Assembly: GCF_002257705.1 (NCBI RefSeq)
Contig: NZ_LSLK01000071.1
Span: 1-64,000, forward strand
Direction of reading: 5' to 3'
Source of the DNA: Sporomusa silvacetica DSM 10669
GTDB taxonomy: Bacteria > Bacillota > Negativicutes > Sporomusales > Sporomusaceae
DNA: 64,000 bases
The translations under genes and the position numbers were made by a program. Positions 6,182 to 12,851 of this stretch are shown here, one piece after another. Every line of letters starts with the position of its first letter. Within the stretch, counting starts at the first letter, position 1. The notes beneath the pieces are model-generated. The model ran no database searches and was not told where the DNA came from. It saw nothing but the letters and a program-made list of their open reading frames with translations.

Positions 6182-8357
6182 TATTACGCGAATACGCGAT
6201 AAACTTCCAATATTGCAGGTTTCGGCAGACTATGGATTACCAGTAACTCGCAAGGGTAACAGGCCTTTCATATCCTGCCCGTGGCATAACGAAAATACGC
6301 CGAGCGCGGAACTGTACCCTGTCCAAAATAAGGGGTACTGCCACGGGTGCAAAAAAGGGTTTGACAGTATTGATTTATGGGCGCACTTCAATAATTGTAC
6401 TAATACTGAAGCTGTAAAGCGACTAGCCGAACGTTTTAAGCCTGACCAACAACAGAAAAAGCATGTTGCTGCAACTTACGATTATACAGACGCAGCCGGT
6501 GCTTTACTATTTCAGGCAGTACGAATGGAGCCAAAAGGCTTTTACCAGCGCAGACCGGACGGGCGGGGCGACTGGATTAATGACTTAAAAGGTGTTGAGC
6601 CAGTACCTTACCACTTGCCGGAACTTTTGGCAGCTATCGAGCGGAATCAAACAATTTATATCGTTGAGGGCTGTAAAGATGCTGAAAACATAATAAAGCT
6701 AGGCATGGTGGCTACTTGTAATTCCGGTGGTGCTGGTAAATGGACAGTCCTTCATTCAAAATATTTCACTGCCGGTTGCAATGTGGTTGTTCTGCCGGAT
6801 AATGACATACCAGGCCATGACCATGCTCAAAGTGTAGCAAGGCAACTTCATGAGCGCAGTTGCCATATTAAGGTTGTTAATTTGCCGGATTTGCCACCTA
6901 AAGGAGATGTTAGTGACTGGCTTAATACAGGACATACCCATGATGAATTATTACGACTTGTTGAGTCTGCGCCATACTGGGAACCTGTACAAGCAGAGCC
7001 AGTGAACGGGCCAAAGCACTTTCATTATACGGAGTTAGGCAGTGCAGAAAGGCTTTTATATCAAAATGCCGAGGATATTCGGTTCTGTCCTGAACTTAAT
7101 TTGTTCCTAGTATGGGATGGCAAACGCTGGAAAAAGGATACTGACGGCGGAATTAAACGACTGGCAATGCAAATGGTGCGCGGTATGTATGATGTTTCAA
7201 ACGTCACAGAGCCGGAAGTTCAATTAAAATGGGCTAAAACATGCGAGAGCAGGGCAAAGCTTGAATCTATTGTTGAACTGACAAAGGCGTTGCCGGGTGT
7301 GCCTATAAGCATAAACGAACTTGACCAAGGGAAGTACCTTGTCAACTGTTTAAATGGCACTATTGACCTAAAAACAGGCAAGCTGCTGCCTCATGCTAAA
7401 GAGCATAACATTACACACTTATTGCCGTTCGAGTATCGGTCATATGATGCCGACAGCGATTGCCGCCGATGGGTGCAGTTTTTATGTGAAATTACTGACA
7501 ATAATTTAGAAATCATGCGCTATTTGTGGAAAGTAGCAGGGCTTTGCCTGTCAGGTGACACATCGGAACACGTTTTAAATATCTTTTATGGGGCTGAAGG
7601 TCGCAATGGTAAAGGTGTGTTTATCCAGGTACTACAGGATATACTTGGTGAACTGCAATGCAACTTGCCTTTTGCTACTTTTGAGCCTAAAAATGCAGGG
7701 GGTATCCCTTGTGATATTGCAGCTATGGCCGGTAAACGTCTAGTAATAGCGCAAGAGAGCAACGAAGGCAAACGAATTGATGAAGCAACAGTAAAATCAT
7801 TAACTGGTGGCGATATGCTGACAGGTCGCTTTATGCGGTGTGACTTTTTCCAATTTAAGCCGACACACAAGATAATCATGAGCACCAATAATAGGCCAGT
7901 TATTAAAGAGACAAGCAATGCAATTTGGGCGCGGCTACGGCTTATACCCTTTGAGGTATCATTCGAGGGGCGGGAGGATAGGCGGCTTATTGATAAATTA
8001 CAAAAGGAACTGCCTGAAATATTTGCATGGTGTGTTGCTGGTTTTGCTGAATGGCAGCGTGAAGGTTTGGAACCGCCCGAGTGTATCAAACAAGTTTGCC
8101 GGGAATATCGAGCCAAAGAAGATGTAATTCAAATATTCATTGACGAGTGCTGCACCACCAATGAGAATGTCAGCGCGGCGGCTAAAGATTTATATGATAC
8201 GTTTATAACATGGGCGGCGCGGAATGGTGAAAAGCCAATTACGCGCCGCGTTTTTTATGACCGCATGGAAAGCCGTAAATTTAAAAAATATATGTCAAAT
8301 GGTGTTACACGGTTTAAAAGCATTGGCCTATTAGATTTTAAGCGATTAACAGGCTGA
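6174..8357 (+). CDS. P4-type primase-helicase (CHC2 zinc finger, Toprim-like, D5/P4 helicase)
   Basis: 727 residues. The N-terminal zinc finger has CPWH and YCHGC (about residues 35-65). A Toprim-like region follows with YIVEGCKDAE and VVVLPDNDIPG (about 165-225). The second half is a superfamily-3 helicase of the phage/plasmid P4 type: Walker A GAEGRNGKG (about 478-486), a Walker-B-like region LVIAQESNEG and sensor-like IIMSTNNRP. P4 alpha proteins prime and unwind from an origin made of short repeats, so this element can probably replicate autonomously. I use ATG 6174, since the longer frame from 6147 lies inside the small upstream gene. AGGAGGT is 11 bases upstream. Confidence 0.92.
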   Translation: MNDITRIRDKLPILQVSADYGLPVTRKGNRPFISCPWHNENTPSAELYPVQNKGYCHGCKKGFDSIDLWAHFNNCTNTEAVKRLAERFKPDQQQKKHVAATYDYTDAAGALLFQAVRMEPKGFYQRRPDGRGDWINDLKGVEPVPYHLPELLAAIERNQTIYIVEGCKDAENIIKLGMVATCNSGGAGKWTVLHSKYFTAGCNVVVLPDNDIPGHDHAQSVARQLHERSCHIKVVNLPDLPPKGDVSDWLNTGHTHDELLRLVESAPYWEPVQAEPVNGPKHFHYTELGSAERLLYQNAEDIRFCPELNLFLVWDGKRWKKDTDGGIKRLAMQMVRGMYDVSNVTEPEVQLKWAKTCESRAKLESIVELTKALPGVPISINELDQGKYLVNCLNGTIDLKTGKLLPHAKEHNITHLLPFEYRSYDADSDCRRWVQFLCEITDNNLEIMRYLWKVAGLCLSGDTSEHVLNIFYGAEGRNGKGVFIQVLQDILGELQCNLPFATFEPKNAGGIPCDIAAMAGKRLVIAQESNEGKRIDEATVKSLTGGDMLTGRFMRCDFFQFKPTHKIIMSTNNRPVIKETSNAIWARLRLIPFEVSFEGREDRRLIDKLQKELPEIFAWCVAGFAEWQREGLEPPECIKQVCREYRAKEDVIQIFIDECCTTNENVSAAAKDLYDTFITWAARNGEKPITRRVFYDRMESRKFKKYMSNGVTRFKSIGLLDFKRLTG

Positions 8358-8358
8358 A

Positions 8359-8461
8359 AGTAGAGAAGTAGAGTTTTAAGGGTAATTCTCTATTTACTTT
8401 GTATAACATAAATAAATATAAATATATATAGAAATTACCTCTACTTCTCTACTTCTCTACT
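8359..8461. repeat. 8-bp repeats in inverted arrangement round an AT-rich core; candidate origin
   Basis: AGTAGAGAAGTAGAG at 8359-8373 is the inverse of the triple CTCTACTT repeat at 8439-8461. Between them lies about 60 bp of almost pure A/T. The position right after the primase-helicase suits a P4-like origin, though a transcript-end hairpin is also possible. Confidence 0.5.
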
Positions 8462-8497
8462 TTTTAGAGACATATTTTTACAAATTAGAGGTGACAT

Positions 8498-8767
8498 ATG
8501 AATACAAGTGATATTGTGTCATTGATTCAGCAGAATAAATTATCACGCGGAGTTTATACGGTGAATATTAAACCGGGAGCCTATACGAATGTGTTAGGCA
8601 ATAAAATTTTAGTATATACGAATAGTAAGCCAGATAGCGATATTCTAGCCTTTGGTAAGCAGGAATTATTGCTTGTGATTGATTCGGCTAAGTCTTTGCC
8701 GGTTGAACAGTTTAAAAACCTGATAACGGCCAAACAATTCTTTAACGGAACAATAGAAAAGGGGTGA
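8498..8767 (+). CDS. Hypothetical protein (89 aa)
   Basis: AGAGGTGACAT precedes the ATG. The product is a small, probably beta-rich protein (GVYTVNIKPGAYTNVLGNKILVYT) ending in a helical segment. I recognise no family. It ends 4 bases before the nuclease gene and sits in the replication segment of the element. Confidence 0.55.
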   Translation: MNTSDIVSLIQQNKLSRGVYTVNIKPGAYTNVLGNKILVYTNSKPDSDILAFGKQELLLVIDSAKSLPVEQFKNLITAKQFFNGTIEKG

Positions 8768-8771
8768 GTGA

Positions 8772-9320
8772 GTGAAATATCATTACACGGATAGCGAATT
8801 AAAACAGCTATTGCAGAGCATGACAATTCTGGTTGATACCAGGGAACAGGAGAACGGACATATTACTTCTTACTTTGATAAACAAAAAATACCGTACATA
8901 GGACGCAAACTTGATTTTGGTGATTATAGCTTTATGCTTCCAGCCTGTCCCGCTCTTGGCATAGTCAGAGATACCTACTTTGTTGGTGATATTGCTGTTG
9001 AACGCAAAGCCAGCCTAGAAGAATTAAGCGGTAATCTAACACAAGATAGGGCGCAGTTTGAATCTGAACTAATAAGAGCCAGTAAAGCAAAGTTACTGCT
9101 GATGGTGGAGAATGCCAGTTATGCAGATATTATAGGCCATAAATACCGCACAAAGTATGAGCCGAAAGCGTTTTTAGCAGCATTAAAAACCTATGAAGTT
9201 AGATATAGCTTGAACCTAAATTTCATTCCTTCGGTATGCGCCGGGAATTTTATATATCACACCTTATATTATTACCTTCGGGAGTACCTTCGCGGCGGTC
9301 AAGTAGGTTTGGCTGTATGA
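8772..9320 (+). CDS. ERCC4-type nuclease
   Basis: 182 residues from a GTG start with AGGGGTGAG just upstream. The ERCC4/XPF nuclease signature is clear: LVDTREQ (about 17-23), the FGDYSF strand-loop (about 54-59), the catalytic VERK (about 76-79) and a following DR...E. It lacks the helicase and HhH domains of cellular XPF proteins, as phage and plasmid versions do. It probably cleaves branched DNA during replication or recombination of the element. It overlaps the next gene by 4 bases (ATGA), so is translationally coupled. Confidence 0.88.
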   Translation: MKYHYTDSELKQLLQSMTILVDTREQENGHITSYFDKQKIPYIGRKLDFGDYSFMLPACPALGIVRDTYFVGDIAVERKASLEELSGNLTQDRAQFESELIRASKAKLLLMVENASYADIIGHKYRTKYEPKAFLAALKTYEVRYSLNLNFIPSVCAGNFIYHTLYYYLREYLRGGQVGLAV

Positions 9321-9505
9321 GTGAAATTGTAATTAGGTTGCAGCGGTGTGTTGTGGTACTTAAACAGGCCGAAGTAATGGACATGCTCAAACAAAATCCT
9401 GACCTATGGGCTGCTGGACTAAAGCGGGGTAAGGGGCTTAACAGATTTGAGAAAGCACAGGAGCGTAGACCAAGGGGAGGCGGTCAAAATGAATTCAAAC
9501 GTTAA
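9317..9505 (+). CDS. Hypothetical small basic protein (62 aa)
   Basis: The start at 9317 overlaps the nuclease stop (ATGA), preferred over an upstream in-frame ATG inside that gene. The segment VVLKQAEVMDMLKQNPDLWAAGLKRGKG may be a helix-turn-helix-like regulator, and the tail is Arg/Lys-rich. I have seen this pattern in mobile-element clusters but cannot name a function. It overlaps the next start by 17 bases. Confidence 0.5.
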   Translation: MSEIVIRLQRCVVVLKQAEVMDMLKQNPDLWAAGLKRGKGLNRFEKAQERRPRGGGQNEFKR

Positions 9506-9632
9506 CGAGTTGCGCCCGGTTATATGTAAAAAGTGTGGGCGGGTTATTGTATCGGTAATTACTGCAGCAAAGGCGTTATGCCCTAAGTGTAAGGTATGGA
9601 GTACCAATAAAAAAGAAAAGGAAGTGTGTTAA
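9489..9632 (+). CDS. Small zinc-ribbon protein (47 aa)
   Basis: The ATG at 9489 follows GGGAGGCGG. Two CxxC pairs, CKKC and CPKC, spaced about 16 residues apart, indicate one zinc ribbon. Phage zinc-ribbon proteins of this size, such as Mu Com, bind RNA or DNA; a role here is not shown. Confidence 0.55.
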   Translation: MNSNVNELRPVICKKCGRVIVSVITAAKALCPKCKVWSTNKKEKEVC

Positions 9633-9634
9633 TT

Positions 9635-9967
9635 ATGAATTATGACAAAATGAAATCTATTGCTAACTATGATGCTATTTCAGGGTACTTTGGACAGGAT
9701 TACAGTCAGATAGTGCCTGCATTAGTAAAGGCTTGGAATGATGCACCAACGATTGAACTAAAAGACAGTGTTTGTCGCAGTGAAGTTGTACAGCAGGTAA
9801 CTACTCCAACGACATTGAGCGTGTTCTACAAATTGAGTTTTGAAAAAGTAATTATTACGGTACAAAAGATATTTGTTGCAGAAGAATATGACGGAACTGG
9901 TACACAGGATCACATTAGTATAGTAGATGATTTGCTCTTGATTGTTGGTATTGAGCCAATAGTCTAA
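9635..9967 (+). CDS. Hypothetical protein (110 aa)
   Basis: The start is ATG 9635 or GTG 9626; the latter overlaps the previous gene. Residues suggest a compact alpha/beta protein with a C-terminal acidic strand (SIVDDLLLIVG). No family is recognised. It closes the first small-gene run; about 75 bases follow before the next gene. Confidence 0.5.
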   Translation: MNYDKMKSIANYDAISGYFGQDYSQIVPALVKAWNDAPTIELKDSVCRSEVVQQVTTPTTLSVFYKLSFEKVIITVQKIFVAEEYDGTGTQDHISIVDDLLLIVGIEPIV

Positions 9968-10042
9968 TAACGTAACAGCGATAGGCGCGGTGTGTGAGAT
10001 GGAGCCGCTAATATAAAGAATTTTAAAGGGTGGTGGCTACTG

Positions 10043-10426
10043 GTGGCAGGTGGTTCGAAAGTTGATAAGCATGAAAGCCTTATTATTGCATTGCTTTCAA
10101 GTCCTGATATTCAGACGGCAGCAGCAAAGGCATGTGTTAGTGAAAGTACTGCATGGCGTTGGTTGCGAGAGGATGAAGAATTCCAGACTAAGTATAAGGC
10201 AGCTAAAAAACAGGCTTTATCTGTGGCTATAGCACAATTACAACAGGCGGCAGGTGAAGCGGTTAAAACTTTGCGGGATGTGGCTGCCGCCGCTGATTCT
10301 CCGGCTAGTAGCAGAGTAAGCGCAGCTAAAAGTATCCTGGAATTAGCTATTAAGGCTGCAGAAATTGAAGAAATTGAACAGCGGTTAAGTGAGTTGGAAG
10401 CACAAATAAAGGAGCGAGGAAAGTGA
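10043..10426 (+). CDS. HTH protein resembling phage small-terminase / Clp-like regulators
   Basis: 127 residues from a GTG start. The N-terminal helix-turn-helix (DIQTAAAKACVSESTAWRWLREDEEF) is followed by a long helical region and a C-terminal coiled coil (EEIEQRLSELEAQI). This order is seen in small terminase-like proteins, which would recognise a packaging site, and in transposon-associated HTH proteins. No large terminase is nearby. If it is a small terminase, the element could redirect a helper phage packaging motor. It overlaps the next gene by 4 bases. Confidence 0.55.
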   Translation: MAGGSKVDKHESLIIALLSSPDIQTAAAKACVSESTAWRWLREDEEFQTKYKAAKKQALSVAIAQLQQAAGEAVKTLRDVAAAADSPASSRVSAAKSILELAIKAAEIEEIEQRLSELEAQIKERGK

Positions 10427-10641
10427 GCATAAGGTCGAGAATGGCGGCTATTGAGAGGACTATCCCTAAACAGGGCAAAGAAATACCAAACCTATTTAAC
10501 CCTGATGTAAGAACAAAACTTATTAATAAGTACAAGGGGCTTATCGGGGAAGAATGCTTTAATAGGATGAGAGATGAATTAAAATTGATACCATTCCGGG
10601 AAAACGATAAGAAGTTAGAAGTAATAAGAAAGTATTATTAG
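10423..10641 (+). CDS. Hypothetical protein (72 aa)
   Basis: The GTG start overlaps the stop of the HTH gene (GTGA). The protein starts MSIRSRMAAIE, close to the MSIKTRLDKLE start of the next-but-one reading, so the pair may be diverged duplicates at their N termini. Function unknown. Confidence 0.5.
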   Translation: MSIRSRMAAIERTIPKQGKEIPNLFNPDVRTKLINKYKGLIGEECFNRMRDELKLIPFRENDKKLEVIRKYY

Positions 10642-10654
10642 GGTGCGTGATTAA

Positions 10655-10879
10655 ATGAGTATAAAGACACGACTTGATAAGTTAGAACAGATACAAGGGG
10701 AGCAGGATGATGAACTTAGGATTTGCGTTAATATAGTTGATGGAGAGGGGAGAGTGCATGAGTGTGAGAACAGGCGCGATGGCTGTAGGGCTTTACCTTG
10801 TGATATGTCTGATTGCTGGATGGATAAGCCAAGGTCAGGGGTAAAAGTTATTAATATTGATGTTGGGGAGGATAACTGA
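10655..10879 (+). CDS. Hypothetical Cys-containing protein (74 aa)
   Basis: Starts MSIKTRLDKLEQ, a short amphipathic helix shared with the preceding gene product. It then has a Cys-rich middle (Cys29, Cys42, Cys49, Cys54, Cys59) that may bind metal. The stop overlaps the next start (TGATG). Function unknown. Confidence 0.5.
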   Translation: MSIKTRLDKLEQIQGEQDDELRICVNIVDGEGRVHECENRRDGCRALPCDMSDCWMDKPRSGVKVINIDVGEDN

Positions 10880-11157
10880 TGAATAATTATATTAATCGTC
10901 TGATGAAGGTTAAAAATGCGGTTAAAGCTAGCCAACAAAGTGGTACATCTTCTCTTGATTCTGTGGATGAGGCTAGACTTGATGAACTTACCAAAAGGAA
11001 ACGTGAACTTTTTGTTGTTGGTGATACGTTAAACCCTCAAGAGTTTGCCGAGTGGCGGCATTTATTCCATAAGATGGTGAAAAACTTAGGTATTACAAAG
11101 CAAGATTGCCAGGGGTTTGCCAGTAGGCTACAGGCCGCTAAAGCTAGGAGGTGTTAA
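10879..11157 (+). CDS. Hypothetical helical protein (92 aa)
   Basis: Translationally coupled to the previous gene. It is helical and basic, with a WRHLFHKM segment; no known motif. It is the last gene before the 500-bp non-coding segment. Confidence 0.5.
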   Translation: MNNYINRLMKVKNAVKASQQSGTSSLDSVDEARLDELTKRKRELFVVGDTLNPQEFAEWRHLFHKMVKNLGITKQDCQGFASRLQAAKARRC

Positions 11158-11190
11158 TTCGTTAATAATTCCCGAATATGCTTATGACAA

Positions 11191-11372
11191 TATTGACACA
11201 ATTGACAAAACTAAGTTAAGATATGCCCCTGGAAGCAATTCTGTTAATACTGTCAATTCTGTCAGAGGGTCTAGCCTGTATATCTATTATCATCCACCAC
11301 CCTAGGAACTTCTGAGGGCGGTCTTTTTTTAAGTAAAAACGCATAGGGCACGAACTGACAAAACTGACAAAA
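11191..11372. repeat. 9-bp periodic TTGACA arrays in both orientations
   Basis: Units of the form TTGACANNA recur with 9-bp spacing: forward at about 11191-11215, inverted at 11237-11268 (CTGTCAATT units) and forward again at 11352-11372. A terminator lies between the last two. The same array recurs at 20897-20935 and 21000-21020. Binding sites or iterons are the natural reading. Confidence 0.7.
11296..11330 (+). terminator. Intrinsic terminator after the small-gene operon
   Basis: ACCACCCT and AGGGCGGT pair with one mismatch over an 11-base loop, followed by CTTTTTTT. It should end transcripts from the 10043-11157 genes. Confidence 0.75.
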
Positions 11373-11461
11373 GTCATTTTAGTGGGCTAAGTATTACTGA
11401 GGGCATAAAATATTCGTTCACAGCGGAATTTCCCGCCCTGATGTAGCCTGTCGGCTAATTG

Positions 11462-11587
11462 ATACCGTTCGTCACAGTGACGAGCCTGTGAATGGAGATG
11501 TGCTCAATTTTGAGCAGATGTTGTCAATTACCGTTCGACATTGCGTCGAGCCTACAAGTAAAGATCTCCTCGGCCTTGAGGGGATGA
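11462..11587 (+). ncRNA. Tandem two-hairpin motif with conserved joints and differing stems
   Basis: Two units of about 60 nt lie head to tail. Both have TACCGTTCG, CGAGCCT, an AGAT joint and a closing GATG. The stems differ but still pair. Unit 1 has GTTCGTCAC/GTGACGAGC and TGCTCA/TGAGCA; unit 2 has GTTCGAC/GTCGAGC and CCTC/GAGG. A further GTCGG/CCGAC hairpin follows at about 11588-11603. Paired changes argue for selection on structure, as RNA or as single-stranded DNA. The remaining sequence of the 11331-11660 gap holds smaller hairpins and no gene. Confidence 0.6.
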
Positions 11588-11662
11588 CGTCGGTACTGCC
11601 GACACTATAGCTTTTACGCAAGTGCGGAAAGAACAGAAATAAGATTGGTAAGGAGATGAAAC

Positions 11663-11917
11663 ATGAGCCTGGAAGAAAAAGTGACTAAAATACTTGATAA
11701 CATCACAATTGCGATAGAGTCCATGGATAAGATGAATAAGCGACTTACTAATGCTATTGCATTGGTAGCTATTTGTATGAGTCTATTCTCAAGTATAGCC
11801 ATTGTAAGCCTCGCTTATTTGTACTTTAGGACTGATTATCAGTATGGAGTTGTGAACCAAACTCAGAGTGGGGAGTCTAATGTACAAAAAGTTATTGATA
11901 AGGGGGGTGACAGATAA
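11663..11917 (+). CDS. Small single-TM protein with N-terminal coiled coil (84 aa)
   Basis: AAGGAGATGAAAC precedes the ATG. An amphipathic N-terminal helix (about 1-28) is followed by one hydrophobic segment (about 30-55, ALVAICMSLFSSIAIVSLAYLYF) and a polar tail. Such topology is seen in holin-associated and spanin-like small proteins. It begins a three-gene run just upstream of the giant transglycosylase protein, which supports a role in envelope passage or lysis, but this is inferred. Confidence 0.55.
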   Translation: MSLEEKVTKILDNITIAIESMDKMNKRLTNAIALVAICMSLFSSIAIVSLAYLYFRTDYQYGVVNQTQSGESNVQKVIDKGGDR

Positions 11918-11976
11918 TGGCAAAGCCAGTTAAACCAACAAAGCCTAATAAACCAGGGAAACCAACAAGGGGGTAA
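11917..11976 (+). CDS. 19-residue Lys-Pro repeat peptide
   Basis: MAKPVKPTKPNKPGKPTRG. The ATG overlaps the previous TAA, and GGGGGGTGA lies 8 bases upstream, so translation looks real. The product is a near-perfect KPx repeat, basic and unstructured, like envelope- or RNA-binding tails. The next gene starts 6 bases later. Confidence 0.5.
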   Translation: MAKPVKPTKPNKPGKPTRG

Positions 11977-11982
11977 TGTTTA

Positions 11983-12354
11983 ATGGAACAAGTATTAAGA
12001 CTATGCGCTGAAACATCTAAGCGGGTTGATAATCATGACGTAGAAATTAAGGGATTGCGCCAAGATATTAAAGAGCTACAAGGAAGTAGTACTTTGTTGG
12101 CGGTACAACAGTCCAAAATGGAGACTAAGATTGATAATATCACCGACACATTGAAAGAGTTTAAAGTAAGTACTACTGACATGTTGGCAGACTTAAAGAA
12201 GGATAACACTAAAATGGTTGATGCATTAAACGAGAGAGTATTAGCAATTACCAGCCAACCAGCAAAGAGGTGGAATTATTTAATACAGACCGTTATTGGA
12301 ACTGTAGTAGGAAGCATTGTTACTGGATGGACGGCAATTCAAATACTTAAATAA
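11983..12354 (+). CDS. Coiled-coil protein with C-terminal TM segment (XhlA/holin-like)
   Basis: 123 residues. Residues about 8-85 form heptad-rich helix (VEIKGLRQDIKELQ, KMETKIDNITDTLKEF). A C-terminal hydrophobic segment, LIQTVIGTVVGSIVTGWTAIQIL, would anchor it. This is the layout of XhlA-type hemolysin/holin-associated proteins of phages. It is followed by a clear terminator. Confidence 0.6.
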   Translation: MEQVLRLCAETSKRVDNHDVEIKGLRQDIKELQGSSTLLAVQQSKMETKIDNITDTLKEFKVSTTDMLADLKKDNTKMVDALNERVLAITSQPAKRWNYLIQTVIGTVVGSIVTGWTAIQILK

Positions 12355-12367
12355 TTGATTGAGGGGA

Positions 12368-12400
12368 CGAGCCTGTATTTCATTATGCAGGTTCGTTTTT
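12368..12400 (+). terminator. Intrinsic terminator
   Basis: CGAGCCTG pairs with CAGGTTCG (one G-T) over a 12-base loop, then TTTTT. It lies 14 bases after the coiled-coil/TM gene. Confidence 0.8.
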
Positions 12401-12410
12401 ACCCTTGATA

Positions 12411-12550
12411 CCTCTTCGCACAATTCGCAGTATTCGCAGAACTAATCATTGTTAATGGAAATATATTATTGGTTTTGCGTTTAGCGCAGACCCTTGATAG
12501 AGAAGGGGTTTTCAAGATGGGAATACCTTTGGTGGTGAATAATAATAACT
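12411..12550. repeat. Variant 9-bp array (TTCGCA units) and following hairpin
   Basis: Three TTCGCANNA units with 9-bp spacing at about 12414-12440 align base for base with the TTGACA array at 20897, apart from the core. A TGCG/CGCA hairpin (about 12476-12488) and an AGACCCTTG motif follow, the latter also seen at about 21219. No gene is seen in 12401-12575. Confidence 0.6.
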
Positions 12551-12575
12551 AAGTGTTGCGAGGGAGGTCTTTTGA

Positions 12576-12809
12576 ATGCATGATTCTATTTTAGTTTCCC
12601 CAGTTGGTGGGGAATTCTTGCTCACTGTCAATATTTCAGGTCATTGCCGTACTTATTCTGCTGATTCGTTGGAGGCCGCACAAAAACGAGCAGAACGCCT
12701 TTGTTACATACTGGATTTGTCACCTAGTATCATTCAGTACTGGAAACCAAAAAGCACTTTGAAGCGGCAGCGAACCAACACCAAAAAGGCTATTTCTAAC
12801 TACCGATAA
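12576..12809 (+). CDS. Hypothetical protein (77 aa)
   Basis: GAGGGAGGTC lies 8 bases upstream of the ATG, a good ribosome site. The protein is a small beta-beta-alpha-like domain (YSADSLEAAQKRAERLCYIL) with a basic C terminus (KRQRTNTKK). Function unknown. It directly precedes the giant protein gene. Confidence 0.5.
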   Translation: MHDSILVSPVGGEFLLTVNISGHCRTYSADSLEAAQKRAERLCYILDLSPSIIQYWKPKSTLKRQRTNTKKAISNYR

Positions 12810-12851
12810 GATAAGAATATCAACCCTTAAAACAGGAATGGAGATGATTTT

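Noticed and set aside
8439..8461. CRISPR array
   Set aside because: Units of 8 bp without spacers are simple tandem repeats. No true repeat-spacer array or cas gene was seen in the window.
11117..11305. 62-residue frame over the first 9-bp array
   Set aside because: It starts inside the preceding gene, has no suitable start after the ribosome-like site, and its residues simply follow the repeats (NIDTID, NTVNSV).
11462..11485. lox-like recombination site suggested by TACCGTTCG
   Set aside because: Only a few bases agree; no 13-bp inverted arms with an 8-bp spacer are present. The repeat is better explained as part of the tandem hairpin motif.
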